Shown here one piece after another: positions 34,303 through 42,856 of a stretch of DNA of 64,000 nucleotides (the first letter of the stretch is position 1; every line of letters begins with the position of its first letter). A program made the position numbers and the translations under genes. Under the pieces are notes generated by a model that was not told where the DNA came from, made no database searches, and was given only the letters and a program-made list of their open reading frames with translations. Source of the DNA: Cytobacillus oceanisediminis (GTDB lineage Bacteria > Bacillota > Bacilli > Bacillales > Cytobacillaceae); NCBI RefSeq assembly GCF_022811925.1, contig NZ_CP065511.1:985501-1049500 (forward strand), read 5' to 3'.

Positions 34303-36192
34303 ATGAAAAAGAAAAAGCTTCTCAGACCTGCAGCTGTGTTAGCTGTCATTTCTATGACTCTATCATCATTTGCCTACACACCTGCAAATGCAGCTGTGAA
34401 AGAAAAATCGGCACAGGCAGCACAAATCGAGGAGGAAAAGTCTCAGCCAATCTATTCATATGAAGAGGCGATTCGTGAAACTGTGTATGTCGAATCCACA
34501 CTTGATTCGGATGAAAACGGAAAAGCAGACAGGATTGCCGTGGATATCATCCGTCCGAAAGAAACAGAAGAAGGCCTGAAGGTTCCCGTGATCATGGATG
34601 CGAGTCCATATTATGAAAGTCTTGGGCGGGGAAATGAAAGTGAAGTGAAAGACCGGGACAAGGATGGCATTAATGAGAAGTTCCCTCTATTTTATGATAA
34701 TTATTTTGTGCCAAGAGGGTATGCAGTCGCTTTGCCTGAAATGGTTGGGACCAATAATTCGGATGGCTGTCCGACAACAGGCGGATATGAGGAAATTGAA
34801 AGCATCCGAGTTGTGATTGACTGGATGAATGGCAGAGCAAAAGCCTGGGACAAAGATAATAATGAAGTGAAAGCAGAATGGACAACCGGGAATGTGGGCA
34901 TGATTGGAAAGTCCTATGATGGCACGCTGGCCAATGGGGTAGCGGCTACAGGCGTAGAGGGCTTAAAAACAATTGTTCCAATTGGAGCCATTAGCAGCTG
35001 GTACAATTATTACCGCTATGAGGGACTTACATATTACAACAACGGGCCAGGGGGCTTGGCCAGCAGAGTTGCCAGCAGCTCCCGAAAACAAGCCTGCAAG
35101 CCGGTGTTTGATCGTTTGAACTTTCAAGCGGATGATCCTTCAGGAGATTATAATGAGTTTTGGGATGAAAGAAATTACGTAAAGGACGTAAAAAATGTAA
35201 AAGCAAGTGTGTTTGCGGTCCATGGATTAAATGATTTCAATGTAAAAATGAATCACCTTGCGGATTGGTGGATAGCCCTATCCAAAGAAGATGTTCCGAG
35301 AAAACTATGGCTCACCCAGACTGGCCATGTTGATCCATTTGACTTCCGGAGAGCAGAGTGGGTTGATACGCTGCATCGCTGGTTCGACTACTGGCTGATG
35401 GATATTGAGAATGGCATTATGGACGAGCCTGCTGTTGATATTGAAAGAGGTGCGGATAAATGGGAAACCCAATCCTCATGGCCGGATCAAAATGCGGCAA
35501 ATGTTAAAATACGATTAGCGCCAGGCGAGAATGATCAGACAAATGGCATGCTGACAACTGGGCCTGTGAAGGGCAATTTCCAGCAATCCTTTACAGATAA
35601 CCCGGCACAAACAGAGCAGCAGATGGTCACCAATGAAACGGCTGTCAAAAGCGACCGCCTTGCATTTCTTTCTCCACAGCTTGAAGAAGATGTCCGTTTA
35701 AGCGGCATACCTGAAATTTCACTTCGGGCAAAGGTCAATAAAGAAGACTCTAATTTGACAGTTCTCATTGTCGACTATGGAACGGATACCCGCATTCATC
35801 ATGAAGGCCCGGGAGAGGGAGTCCGAACTCTGAATACAGAAAGCTGCTGGGGAGAAAGTATTTTAACAGATGACGCATGTTACAAAGAAACAGAAAAAAC
35901 TACTCAGACAGCACCATATGAAGTCGTGACAAGAGGATGGTTTGATCCGCAGAACTGGAAAACGATTGAGAAGGATGACCCTTTAAAAGAGGGCAAGAAT
36001 TATAAGTTTGAATGGGATGTTTTGCCTGAAGACTACGTATTTAAGGAAGGTCACCGAATCGGCATCATCATCGCTGGAAGCGATCGAAGACGTACAATTC
36101 CTTCAACAACAGGGGCCACGTTTGAAGTAAAGCTTGGGCAAAGTTTTATCAGCCTTCCTGTTGTGGGCGGAAAAAAGGCAGTTGGATTTTAA
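34303..36192 (+). CDS. Secreted Xaa-Pro dipeptidyl-peptidase-like serine hydrolase (S15/CocE type)
   Basis: 629-aa exported alpha/beta hydrolase. A signal peptide (KKKKLLRP..., cleavage near ANAA) precedes a hydrolase domain with nucleophile Ser in GMIGKSYDGT (about residue 206), Asp in HGLNDFNV (about residue 310) and His in QTGHVDPF (about residue 342). A C-terminal jelly-roll PepX_C domain follows (about residues 380-620). The family cleaves X-Pro dipeptides or esters. It is transcribed alone with strong RBS GAGGAGGG and a terminator. Confidence 0.92.
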   Translation: MKKKKLLRPAAVLAVISMTLSSFAYTPANAAVKEKSAQAAQIEEEKSQPIYSYEEAIRETVYVESTLDSDENGKADRIAVDIIRPKETEEGLKVPVIMDASPYYESLGRGNESEVKDRDKDGINEKFPLFYDNYFVPRGYAVALPEMVGTNNSDGCPTTGGYEEIESIRVVIDWMNGRAKAWDKDNNEVKAEWTTGNVGMIGKSYDGTLANGVAATGVEGLKTIVPIGAISSWYNYYRYEGLTYYNNGPGGLASRVASSSRKQACKPVFDRLNFQADDPSGDYNEFWDERNYVKDVKNVKASVFAVHGLNDFNVKMNHLADWWIALSKEDVPRKLWLTQTGHVDPFDFRRAEWVDTLHRWFDYWLMDIENGIMDEPAVDIERGADKWETQSSWPDQNAANVKIRLAPGENDQTNGMLTTGPVKGNFQQSFTDNPAQTEQQMVTNETAVKSDRLAFLSPQLEEDVRLSGIPEISLRAKVNKEDSNLTVLIVDYGTDTRIHHEGPGEGVRTLNTESCWGESILTDDACYKETEKTTQTAPYEVVTRGWFDPQNWKTIEKDDPLKEGKNYKFEWDVLPEDYVFKEGHRIGIIIAGSDRRRTIPSTTGATFEVKLGQSFISLPVVGGKKAVGF

Positions 36193-36206
36193 TAGAATAG
36201 AAGAGG

Positions 36207-36240
36207 CGGGTCTGCAGCAAGTGCAGACTCGTTTTTTATT
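36207..36240 (+). terminator. Intrinsic terminator
   Basis: CGGGTCTGCA, loop GCAAG, TGCAGACTCG, then TTTTTT. Confidence 0.9.
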
Positions 36241-36266
36241 TCACAGCAAAAAAGAAGGTCAATTGT

Positions 36267-36776
36267 TTACGCAAATTCCATTTCATAACAGAGTTCTTCC
36301 TGCTGTGTATCGTCAAACCACTTCATTCCAGCTGCGGTCATGCCGATTTTCCCGAGCACCTTCCCGGATGCAGGGTTGGCCGGATCCACAGCCGCGATCA
36401 TTTTCCGGACGTTCGGGCAATTTTTCCTTAAAGCGGCCACGCATGCAGCCGCTGCTTCAGCAGCATATCCCTTTCCCCAGCAATGCTGATTAAAATGATA
36501 GAGGAGCTCGACTTCGTGTTCATTTTCTGCCGGATTAAACCCGCAAACTCCAATGATGGCGGAGGTTTCTTTTAGCAAAACAGTATAAACAGAGTAGCCT
36601 TTTTCATTCTGCAGCCGCTGGTAAAAATCGATGGAGCGCTGGACACGGCTTTTTGAGCTGGCGCCGCCGCAGTATTTCATTACCTCCGGGCTGCCCCAAA
36701 TCTCATAAACTGCATCCAGATCATCGGCCTGCATGGTCCGAAGCAGGAGCCGTTCCGTTTCAAAAGGAAAGGTCAT
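36267..36776 (-). CDS. GNAT acetyltransferase (RimJ/RimL-like)
   Basis: 169 aa. It begins TERLLLRTMQADDLDAVYEIW in the style of RimJ/RimL enzymes. The acetyl-CoA segment is YHFNQHCWGKGYAAEAAAA (about residues 91-109), followed by VDPANPASGKVLGKIGM. It modifies an amino group of a protein or small molecule, target unknown. RBS GAGGTGAATTGA before ATG. Confidence 0.92.
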   Translation of the reverse strand: MTFPFETERLLLRTMQADDLDAVYEIWGSPEVMKYCGGASSKSRVQRSIDFYQRLQNEKGYSVYTVLLKETSAIIGVCGFNPAENEHEVELLYHFNQHCWGKGYAAEAAAACVAALRKNCPNVRKMIAAVDPANPASGKVLGKIGMTAAGMKWFDDTQQEELCYEMEFA

Positions 36777-36854
36777 TCAATTCACCTCGCGCGGTTTCGT
36801 ATTCTATGAAAATATTATAAGATAGAGTGAGGAAAAACGTTAGGAGTTTTTGTC

Positions 36855-37463
36855 ATGCACGTACTCTATAAATCTTTGATTTTGGGAATGGCCGCCAGCA
36901 TCCAGGGTCTCGCGATGACCTTTTTCTTGTTTCCGCATTTTATCCCGTCCGGCGGCGCGGCGAGTATGGCGGTTTTATTCAATTATCTATTGGACACGCC
37001 TTACTCGGTGACATTGTGGGTTTTGAATGCGGGCCTGCTGCTGGCAGCAGCCAAATGGCTCGGGAAAAGCAGTGTGATCTGGACACTGTTTTGTGTTTCG
37101 GTTACTTCGGTTACGATTGATTTTCTGACTCCATACATAACGGAACCGCTGAATCCGGTTCTCCTGGATCTTTTGCTTGGAGCTGTAGTCTTTGGAATAG
37201 GAGTGGGAATTTTATTCCGGATGGGCGCTTCGTCAGGAGGCATGGATATCCTTGCGTTAATCATTTCAAAAGCAAGGGGAAGTGCGCCGGGACGGACGTT
37301 ATTTTACATAAATGGCAGTCTGCTTATCCTTGCCGGCGTTGTCGTGGACTGGAAGGTTATTGTTTATGCAGTGATCTGCCAGATGATTGGGACGCGGATG
37401 ATTGATCTTATTTACAAGGTTGATATAAAAATCCTTGCGGAGAAATATAAAATTCATTACTAA
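36855..37463 (+). CDS. YitT/DUF161 family membrane protein
   Basis: 202 aa with five or six membrane helices. FLFPHFIPSGGAASMAVLFNYLLDTP near residue 25 (in parts FIPSGGAASM) and GILFRMGASSGGMDILALII near residue 120 are the two glycine-rich repeats of the YitT family. The C-terminal DUF2179 cytoplasmic domain found in many members is absent, so this is the short form. Function is unknown; a transporter role is inferred only from the fold. Confidence 0.88.
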   Translation: MHVLYKSLILGMAASIQGLAMTFFLFPHFIPSGGAASMAVLFNYLLDTPYSVTLWVLNAGLLLAAAKWLGKSSVIWTLFCVSVTSVTIDFLTPYITEPLNPVLLDLLLGAVVFGIGVGILFRMGASSGGMDILALIISKARGSAPGRTLFYINGSLLILAGVVVDWKVIVYAVICQMIGTRMIDLIYKVDIKILAEKYKIHY

Positions 37464-37466
37464 AGA

Positions 37467-37495
37467 AAGGGCCGTGCAGGCCTTTTCTTTTTTAT
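37467..37495 (+). terminator. Intrinsic terminator
   Basis: AAAGGGCC, loop GTGCA, GGCCTTTT, then CTTTTTT. Confidence 0.8.
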
Positions 37496-37543
37496 GGAAA
37501 ATAATTTACTATTATTCCAGGTTAACAGGAAAGCGGGGATACT

Positions 37544-37738
37544 ATGATTCAGCTGCAAGAAGATAAGGAGAATAGCAAGAAGAATAATGAAGAAGAGGAT
37601 AATGGCTGGGATGTAGGCGAGAATGCGTATGAAGCTGGGGAGCAGCTGGCGGATGAGGGCTGTCTTGGCTGTGCCGGCGGGTGTTTTTTTCAGGCTTTAT
37701 TTCTTGTGATGACACCACTATATTTTTTTCTGACATAG
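37544..37738 (+). CDS. Small acidic protein with cysteine-glycine motif and C-terminal helix
   Basis: 64 aa. A highly charged first half (ENSKKNNEEEDNG) is followed by EGCLGCAGGCFFQALFLVMTPLYF: three cysteines in CLGCAGGC leading into a membrane helix. The start follows GCGGGGATACT. It is probably a tail-anchored small protein; no family recognised. Confidence 0.55.
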   Translation: MIQLQEDKENSKKNNEEEDNGWDVGENAYEAGEQLADEGCLGCAGGCFFQALFLVMTPLYFFLT

Positions 37739-37771
37739 AAAGGACAGGGGAACCTGTCCTCTATTAGATAT

Positions 37772-37885
37772 ATCGGCCAAAATGTTATGATATTGCCGGA
37801 TTTTTATTTTATCGGTCACTTTCAAAAGGATATCCATCCGAATTTCATTTTATCGGTCAGATTTTCAATATATTGGCCACTCCGC
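37772..37885. repeat. Degenerate short intergenic repeats
   Basis: ATCGGCCA, ATCGGTCA, ATCGGTCA and ATTGGCCA recur at 37772, 37811, 37852 and 37872 in AT-rich sequence (CATTTTATCGGTCAGATTTT and similar). The spacing is about 40 bases, then 20. No gene here. Confidence 0.5.
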
Positions 37886-37924
37886 GTCACATTAGTTTTT
37901 CGGCGATGGCACAGTGCAAATAAT

Positions 37925-38845
37925 TTAATATAATACTCTCCACAAATAAAAAGTAGCATACGCTTCCCAATTCTCCCAGCCAGCCGAATATTTTAGGATT
38001 TCCTCCTTCGCTGGTTTCCTTTCAGAGCCGAGAGTCGCTTTGATCGCATTATGAAGGCCGACATCATCGATTGGAAAAGCGTTCGGGAAGCGCAGACACC
38101 GCATGAGGACATAATGGGCGGTCCAGGGGCCGATGCCGCGTATTTTGGTCAGCCTTTTTTCTGCAGCCTTCACATCTCCCGTGGTCAGCAAGTCCTTTTT
38201 CGAAAGCTCGCCATTTGCAATCAAGCGGGCTACGTCTATCAGATATTCACATTTTTTCAAGGTCATTTTTAAGTCAGCCAGATCTTCGATGGTTAACCCG
38301 GCAATCGTTTCCGCTTCAGGGAAGAGCCAGTATTTACTCCCGCCGTTTTCCAGGGACTCCCCATATTTTTCAACCAGCCGCCGCTTTAGTGTATACGCAT
38401 ATGTAAGGTTAATCTGCTGCCCAAGGATTCCCCACGCAAGAGCCTCGAATAAATCGGGAATTCCCATAACTCTCAGTCCGAAAAATTGCTCGGCAGGCTT
38501 TTGCAGCAAGGGATCTGTTTGTGCCATCTCATAAAATGGGGTCAGGCTGGCTCCGAGGTCGAACCAATCATGAATATATGCCGCAATTTCCGCTTTCATT
38601 TGATGCGTGACGGGCTTATGAATGACGACGGAGAGAGATTGATCTGACACAGCACTTATTTCAAGCAGCAGCTTTTCATTCCCGATGGCAAGGGCGCGTC
38701 TAATTGTCTCGCCGGAAATTTCATAGAGGCATTCATTTGCCGATCTTGATAAGTATCGCAAGTTTTCGGAAAAGCTGAATTCATGCGGAGTGAAAATGAC
38801 CAGGCCATTTTCATTCACTTTCCAGTCAACAGTGTGAGAGCTCAT
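37925..38845 (-). CDS. alkA: DNA-3-methyladenine glycosylase II (AlkA-like)
   Basis: 306-aa base-excision glycosylase of the HhH-GPD superfamily. The helix-hairpin-helix LTKIRGIGPWTAHYVL (about residues 232-247) and the catalytic Asp in FPIDDVGLHNA (about residue 259) are present. It removes 3-methyladenine and related alkylated bases from DNA. It is divergent from adaA-adaB, the arrangement of the B. subtilis adaptive response, so induction by AdaA is likely. RBS AAAAGGAGG. Confidence 0.93.
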   Translation of the reverse strand: MSSHTVDWKVNENGLVIFTPHEFSFSENLRYLSRSANECLYEISGETIRRALAIGNEKLLLEISAVSDQSLSVVIHKPVTHQMKAEIAAYIHDWFDLGASLTPFYEMAQTDPLLQKPAEQFFGLRVMGIPDLFEALAWGILGQQINLTYAYTLKRRLVEKYGESLENGGSKYWLFPEAETIAGLTIEDLADLKMTLKKCEYLIDVARLIANGELSKKDLLTTGDVKAAEKRLTKIRGIGPWTAHYVLMRCLRFPNAFPIDDVGLHNAIKATLGSERKPAKEEILKYSAGWENWEAYATFYLWRVLY

Positions 38846-38931
38846 TTGGATTCCTCCTTTTCTATATTGTAAACCCTCAGGATTACGTTATCTTGCGTTT
38901 ATATTTAGGAAATCGCTGATGATAAATGTTT

Positions 38932-38943
38932 TTTGTGTATACT
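38932..38943 (+). promoter_or_regulatory. Extended -10 promoter element of adaA
   Basis: TGTGTATACT gives a TGn extended -10 box with TATACT at 38938-38943. The -35 position (GCTGAT) is poor, which fits a promoter needing an activator such as methylated AdaA. The gap 38846-38964 would serve both divergent promoters. Confidence 0.5.
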
Positions 38944-38964
38944 TTTTAGCAGAGGTGAGCGCAG

Positions 38965-39531
38965 ATGGCTTATGAACAGATTCCGGAAGATTATTGGAAC
39001 GCCATAAAGGATTGCGACAAGTCCTATGATGATCTCTTTCTTTATGGTGTTAAAACGACAGGGATATTCTGCAGGCCATCGTGCCGGTCGAGGGTCCCGA
39101 ATATCGGCAATGTCGCTATTTTTAAAAATGCCGCTCAAGCACTGGCGGAAAATTTCAGGCCGTGCAAGCGCTGCAAACCGGAAGGCCTCAGCCTGCCTGC
39201 TGAAGAATGGATTAAGCAAATAACCGGGTGGATCGATCAGCATTATAGCGACCCGATTACATTGCATCAATTGGGGGACCTGTTTCATGGAAGTCCCTAT
39301 CATTTACAGCGGGTGTTCAAAAGGGTCACCGGGAAGTCGCCCACAGAGTATATTCAGGATATCCGGCTCGAAAAAGCCGTCCATATGCTGGAGGCCGGGG
39401 AGCAATCGATAGCCGATGTCGGTGCATCAGCAGGATTCCCCAGCACCCCCTATTTTATCTCTTTATTCAAAAAGAAGCTGGGTACAACGCCTGCAGCATA
39501 TAGAAACAAAACTAGGGAGGAGAAAGAATGA
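38965..39531 (+). CDS. adaA: Methylphosphotriester-DNA alkyltransferase / AraC-type activator AdaA
   Basis: 188 aa. The N-terminal Ada zinc domain has its four cysteines in GIFCRPSCRSR and RPCKRCKPEG; the first is the methyl acceptor. An AraC-type double helix-turn-helix follows (about residues 85-185: LGDLFHGSPYHLQRVFKRVTG and IADVGASAGF). In B. subtilis methylated AdaA activates adaA-adaB and alkA. The stop overlaps the start of adaB (ATGA). Confidence 0.95.
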   Translation: MAYEQIPEDYWNAIKDCDKSYDDLFLYGVKTTGIFCRPSCRSRVPNIGNVAIFKNAAQALAENFRPCKRCKPEGLSLPAEEWIKQITGWIDQHYSDPITLHQLGDLFHGSPYHLQRVFKRVTGKSPTEYIQDIRLEKAVHMLEAGEQSIADVGASAGFPSTPYFISLFKKKLGTTPAAYRNKTREEKE

Positions 39532-40025
39532 ACATTGAATGGGCGAACCTGCAGGAAGGTGAATGGAGCCTTTATCTGGCGAAAACAGAAAAGGGTCTCT
39601 GCTATATTGGATCTGACCCGGAGTTTGAGGATTTTGAAAGCTCCTTGAAAAAATACTTGCCAGATGCGGTGCTTGTGGAAAATAAAGAAGCATTGCAGCC
39701 ATACATGATTGAATTACAGGAATTTCTTCAGGGGAAAAGACAAGTTTTTTCAATGGACCTGGATGTGAAAGGCAGCCCGTTTCAAGAGGAAGTCTGGGAG
39801 GAATTAGCGCAGATTCCATACGGAAAAACAGTCTCTTATTCGGACATCGCAGAGAAAATAAACAGGCCACAGGCAGTCCGGGCAGCAGGGAAAGCAATCG
39901 GTGCCAATCCGCTGTTAATCGCGGTCCCATGCCATCGTGTCATCGGAAAAAATGGTGCGATAACCGGCTACCGCGGAGGCATTGAAATGAAGCAGCTTCT
40001 GCTTGAATTGGAGAAACAAGGCTGA
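39528..40025 (+). CDS. adaB: Methylated-DNA--[protein]-cysteine S-methyltransferase (AdaB/Ogt)
   Basis: 165-aa O6-alkylguanine-DNA alkyltransferase. The active-site motif IAVPCHRVIG (about residue 132) and FQEEVWEELAQIPYGKTVSY are standard. It transfers the methyl group from O6-methylguanine to its own cysteine. Translationally coupled to adaA, it completes the adaptive response set with alkA. Confidence 0.95.
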   Translation: MNIEWANLQEGEWSLYLAKTEKGLCYIGSDPEFEDFESSLKKYLPDAVLVENKEALQPYMIELQEFLQGKRQVFSMDLDVKGSPFQEEVWEELAQIPYGKTVSYSDIAEKINRPQAVRAAGKAIGANPLLIAVPCHRVIGKNGAITGYRGGIEMKQLLLELEKQG

Positions 40026-40050
40026 AGAGATGGACCTCTTCGGCTTTTTT
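40021..40050 (+). terminator. Intrinsic terminator of adaA-adaB
   Basis: GCTGAAGAG, loop, CTCTTCGGC with one G-U pair, then TTTTTT. It begins inside the adaB stop codon region. Confidence 0.85.
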
Positions 40051-40112
40051 ATTATTCAGCAGCTGGTATATAGCTTGAGGCGATAATAAATTGGATCCTT
40101 CAAAATAAATCC

Positions 40113-40412
40113 GAATTCGGATCTATTCAGGGAGGAGAGGGATAAAACAGACGACCTGAGTCCGAATGTGTGGCTTTATTCGGACAGGATGCGGATAAAA
40201 CCGAGGATTTGAGTCCGAATGCAGTGCCTATTCGGACAGGATGCGGATAAAACCGAGGATTTGAGTCCGAAAGCAGTGCCTATTTGGACAGGATAGGGAG
40301 AAAACTGAGGATTTGAGTCCGAATGCAGTGCCTATTCGGACAGGATAGGGAGAAAACCGAGGATTTGAGTCCGAATGCAGTGCCTATCCGGACAGGAGAG
40401 GAAGAATAGCTG
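40113..40412. repeat. Tandem hairpin repeat array, 52-bp period, 5-6 units
   Basis: CGGACAGG (once TGGACAGG) recurs at 40181, 40233, 40285, 40337 and 40389, exactly 52 bases apart. Each unit also has GAGTCCGAATGCAGTGCC, so GTCCGAAT pairs with ATTCGGAC across an 8-10 base loop. An imperfect first unit starts near 40129. It shares sequence and period with the larger array at 57.1-57.8 kb. No gene in 40026-40445. Confidence 0.9.
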
Positions 40413-40445
40413 CCGAAAAAACTCCCGACAGTCTTGTTTTATTTT

Positions 40446-40901
40446 TTAGCGGTTAACTTCTTTTTCGAAAAGCATTTGGAATCCGTAATTTAGTAATGCC
40501 AAAGCATAATACATAATAAATAATCCCATTGAGTTTAATTTATTTAACTTATAATGGCCTATTTTTTGAAAAATTGCACTCAAAGGAAAAGCGAATAAGA
40601 GATCCATGATGAGATTGCATAAGGCATAGATCGAGAATTTTCCATATGTAAAATGAAATACCCATAAGTTTATGGTGAAAAATGGCCCGTATATAAAAGC
40701 AAGGTCATCAAAAATAAGAAATTTAGTGCCGCCTTTTACATTCCACCATTTAAAGATGAAGTTAAGAAGAGAAAGTATCAGCAAATTACCTGCGCAGAAC
40801 AGTGTAACCGGTAAATACCTTTTCAATGATTTCTTTGGAAGAAACTTAATGACTATAGCCCATAAGATAATCGCATTGACTATTCTAAAGAAATTTGCCA
40901 T
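40446..40901 (-). CDS. CBO0543-like membrane protein
   Basis: 151 aa with four or five membrane helices. KRYLPVTLFCAGNLLIL and the WWN/YGFQMLFEKE pieces fit the CBO0543 family of Firmicutes membrane proteins of unknown function. RBS GGGGGTGG before ATG. This is the only apparently intact member in the window; two broken relatives lie at 51.1-51.6 and 52.0-52.5 kb. Confidence 0.7.
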   Translation of the reverse strand: MANFFRIVNAIILWAIVIKFLPKKSLKRYLPVTLFCAGNLLILSLLNFIFKWWNVKGGTKFLIFDDLAFIYGPFFTINLWVFHFTYGKFSIYALCNLIMDLLFAFPLSAIFQKIGHYKLNKLNSMGLFIMYYALALLNYGFQMLFEKEVNR

Positions 40902-41043
40902 CCGGATACCACCCCCATTTTTTCCTTATCATGTGACATTTGGCTTTTTTTATTCAGTTTAGGATTTCCGATTCATTATCCAATCTTTAATCCCTCATAG
41001 TTTCGGATTATAATAAACTAAAGCATGATCAGGGGGGAGTAAA

Positions 41044-41736
41044 ATGAAAAGCATTACCTGCGAAAAAAGATCCTATTCCAGAGAGTTTCATTCGCACCAG
41101 CATGAGTTTGGCCAGTTTCTTTTCCCCTTGCAGGGCTCCCTGGATATACAGACGAAATGGCAGGAAATTAAGCTTGACCCGGACTATTGTTTTTACCTTC
41201 CGCAAGGGGTTGATCATAACTATCGGTCGATGGACCGGAATGAGTTTTTGATCCTGGATATCCCGAAGGCCTATTTGCCGGAAGAGACCAGCAGTATGTA
41301 CATTCAGCTGGATCAGCAATGGTCTTCGATCCGTTATTTGCTGCTGGAAGAGGCGGGGAATCAGGGGAATGCGTCTTCCCTGGCTGATTTGACCAGGTTT
41401 GTGACCAGCAAACTGCAAATCGCCAAGCCCCCATCGATTGACTATATTCATAAGCATTTTAAGGAGTCCATCCGATTAGAGACTTTAGCGCAAATCGAAC
41501 ATTATCATCCAGCCTATTATTCCGCATGGTTTAAGAAGAAAACCGGGAGAAGCCCAAAAGCCTACATATCTGATCTTCGTTTGAAAGAGGCGAAGCATTT
41601 ATTAATGTCAACATCCTGGTCCATGTCGGTGATCAGCGGGGAATTAGGCTTCGAAAATTCTTCCTCCTTTACCCGGTGGTTCAACCGCTGTGAAGGGGTA
41701 GCACCACAAAAGTACAGGATCCTTAAGAATGGATAA
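41044..41736 (+). CDS. AraC family transcriptional regulator
   Basis: 230 aa. A cupin-like N-terminal sensing domain (SREFHSHQHEFGQFLFPLQG, about residues 14-35) is followed by a C-terminal AraC double helix-turn-helix (IEHYHPAYYSAWFKKKTGRS and ISGELGFENSSSFTRWFNR). It sits just upstream of an EamA-family transporter gene in the same direction, which is a likely target. RBS GGGGGG before ATG. Confidence 0.92.
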   Translation: MKSITCEKRSYSREFHSHQHEFGQFLFPLQGSLDIQTKWQEIKLDPDYCFYLPQGVDHNYRSMDRNEFLILDIPKAYLPEETSSMYIQLDQQWSSIRYLLLEEAGNQGNASSLADLTRFVTSKLQIAKPPSIDYIHKHFKESIRLETLAQIEHYHPAYYSAWFKKKTGRSPKAYISDLRLKEAKHLLMSTSWSMSVISGELGFENSSSFTRWFNRCEGVAPQKYRILKNG

Positions 41737-41816
41737 AAGGGATATTAAACTTGGTAAAGAAAATTCTCAGGGAATTTTCTAAGATAAGTTTAATGATTCC
41801 TTTTATCTTTTTTTAT
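41732..41816 (+). terminator. Long three-tier hairpin between the AraC and EamA genes
   Basis: Three nested perfect arms: GATAAAAGG/CCTTTTATC (41732-41740, 41799-41807), ATTAAACTT/AAGTTTAAT (41744-41752, 41786-41794) and AGAAAATTC/GAATTTTCT (41758-41766, 41772-41780) around TCAGG. A T-run follows. It starts in the AraC stop codon and ends 12 bases before the EamA start region. It can act as a terminator or attenuator; its length and symmetry are unusual for a simple terminator. Confidence 0.75.
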
Positions 41817-41828
41817 TGAGGTGAGAAC

Positions 41829-42728
41829 ATGAGTGTTAAAATAGCTCCGTTTTATATATTGCTTGCCGGAGTGCTCTGGGGGACCACGGGTACCACGCAG
41901 GCATTTGCGCCGGAAAACGCACACCCGATTGCCATCGGGGCTGCCCGTCTGGCGGCAGGAGGTTTATTTTTATTATGCATGGTTCTACTGGCAGGGAAAC
42001 TGGAACTGAAAAATTGGCCCATTAAGAACACCCTGATGGCATCACTTTGTATGGCGCTGTACCAGCCATTGTTCTTTTCAGCGGTCACTTTAACAGGGGT
42101 TGCCATTGGGACCGTGACCGCAATAGGGAGTGCGCCGATCTTATCTGGTTTCCTTGAATGGCTCTATTTGAAAAAACGCCCCTCTGCCATTTGGTGGTGT
42201 TCAACCTCCCTGTCTATTTTGGGCTGTGTTCTGCTTTTCATGAACAAAAATTTGGTTCATATGGACCCGATTGGCCTAATAATGGCATTGGGGGCTGGTT
42301 TGACATTTGCAGGCTATACGCTTGTCAGCAGGGATCTGGTTGAAAATTATTCATCTTTATCAGTCGTTGCCGTTGTATTCACACTAAGTGCCATTCTGCT
42401 ATCGCCATTCTTATTTATTTTTGACATGTCCTGGCTTGCGAGTGTTCGAGGTTTGACTGTCAGTCTACACCTGGGGATCCTGGCTACGGGAATTGCCTAT
42501 TTCCTTTTTTCAAAAGGGCTTGTCCATGTTTCCTCTTCAACGGCTGTCACACTTGCGCTGGCGGAGCCATTGACAGCTGCACTATTAGGGGTTTTCCTAT
42601 TGGGTGAATCGTTAAACATGACTTCCTGGTTAGGGATTTTCCTTTTGCTGCTTGGAATTGGAGTATTGATAGGGACTTCAAAAGGTTCTGGAAGAAACCT
42701 TGAGCCTGGGGTGGTTCAGAAACATTGA
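41829..42728 (+). CDS. EamA family (drug/metabolite) transporter
   Basis: 299 aa with ten membrane helices in two EamA repeats. The first repeat begins LLAGVLWGTTGTTQAFAPE and ends near residue 135; the second begins GLIMALGAGLTFAGYTLVSR. These exporters move amino acids or metabolites; the substrate is unknown. RBS GAGGTGAGAAC. It is probably controlled by the upstream AraC protein and possibly by the intervening hairpin. Confidence 0.92.
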   Translation: MSVKIAPFYILLAGVLWGTTGTTQAFAPENAHPIAIGAARLAAGGLFLLCMVLLAGKLELKNWPIKNTLMASLCMALYQPLFFSAVTLTGVAIGTVTAIGSAPILSGFLEWLYLKKRPSAIWWCSTSLSILGCVLLFMNKNLVHMDPIGLIMALGAGLTFAGYTLVSRDLVENYSSLSVVAVVFTLSAILLSPFLFIFDMSWLASVRGLTVSLHLGILATGIAYFLFSKGLVHVSSSTAVTLALAEPLTAALLGVFLLGESLNMTSWLGIFLLLLGIGVLIGTSKGSGRNLEPGVVQKH

Positions 42729-42737
42729 TATTCATAG

Positions 42738-42779
42738 AAAGCCTAACTTCTACCGAAGAAATTAGGCTTTCTTTTTTTT
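42738..42779 (+). terminator. Intrinsic terminator of the EamA gene
   Basis: AAAGCCTAA (42738-42746) pairs with TTAGGCTTT (42762-42770), then C and eight T. The T-run is shared with the first palindrome below. Confidence 0.9.
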
Positions 42780-42841
42780 GTAGAACAAAAAAGATTGCAT
42801 TGCAGAATAAACTTCTTTAATATTTTTTGTAGAACAAAAAA
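42774..42841. promoter_or_regulatory. Two identical palindromes upstream of an RHH-type gene
   Basis: TTTTTTGTAGAACAAAAAA occurs twice, at 42774-42792 and 42823-42841. Each is an 8-bp inverted repeat around AGA, and the copies are 49 bases apart. They lie directly upstream of the ribosome binding site of the ribbon-helix-helix protein gene, so they are candidate operators for autoregulation. Confidence 0.55.
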
Positions 42842-42856
42842 TATTCCGGAGGGTTT

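Noticed and set aside
38051..38534. Plus-strand frames of 73-133 codons inside alkA
   Set aside because: Antisense shadows of alkA with no ribosome binding site.
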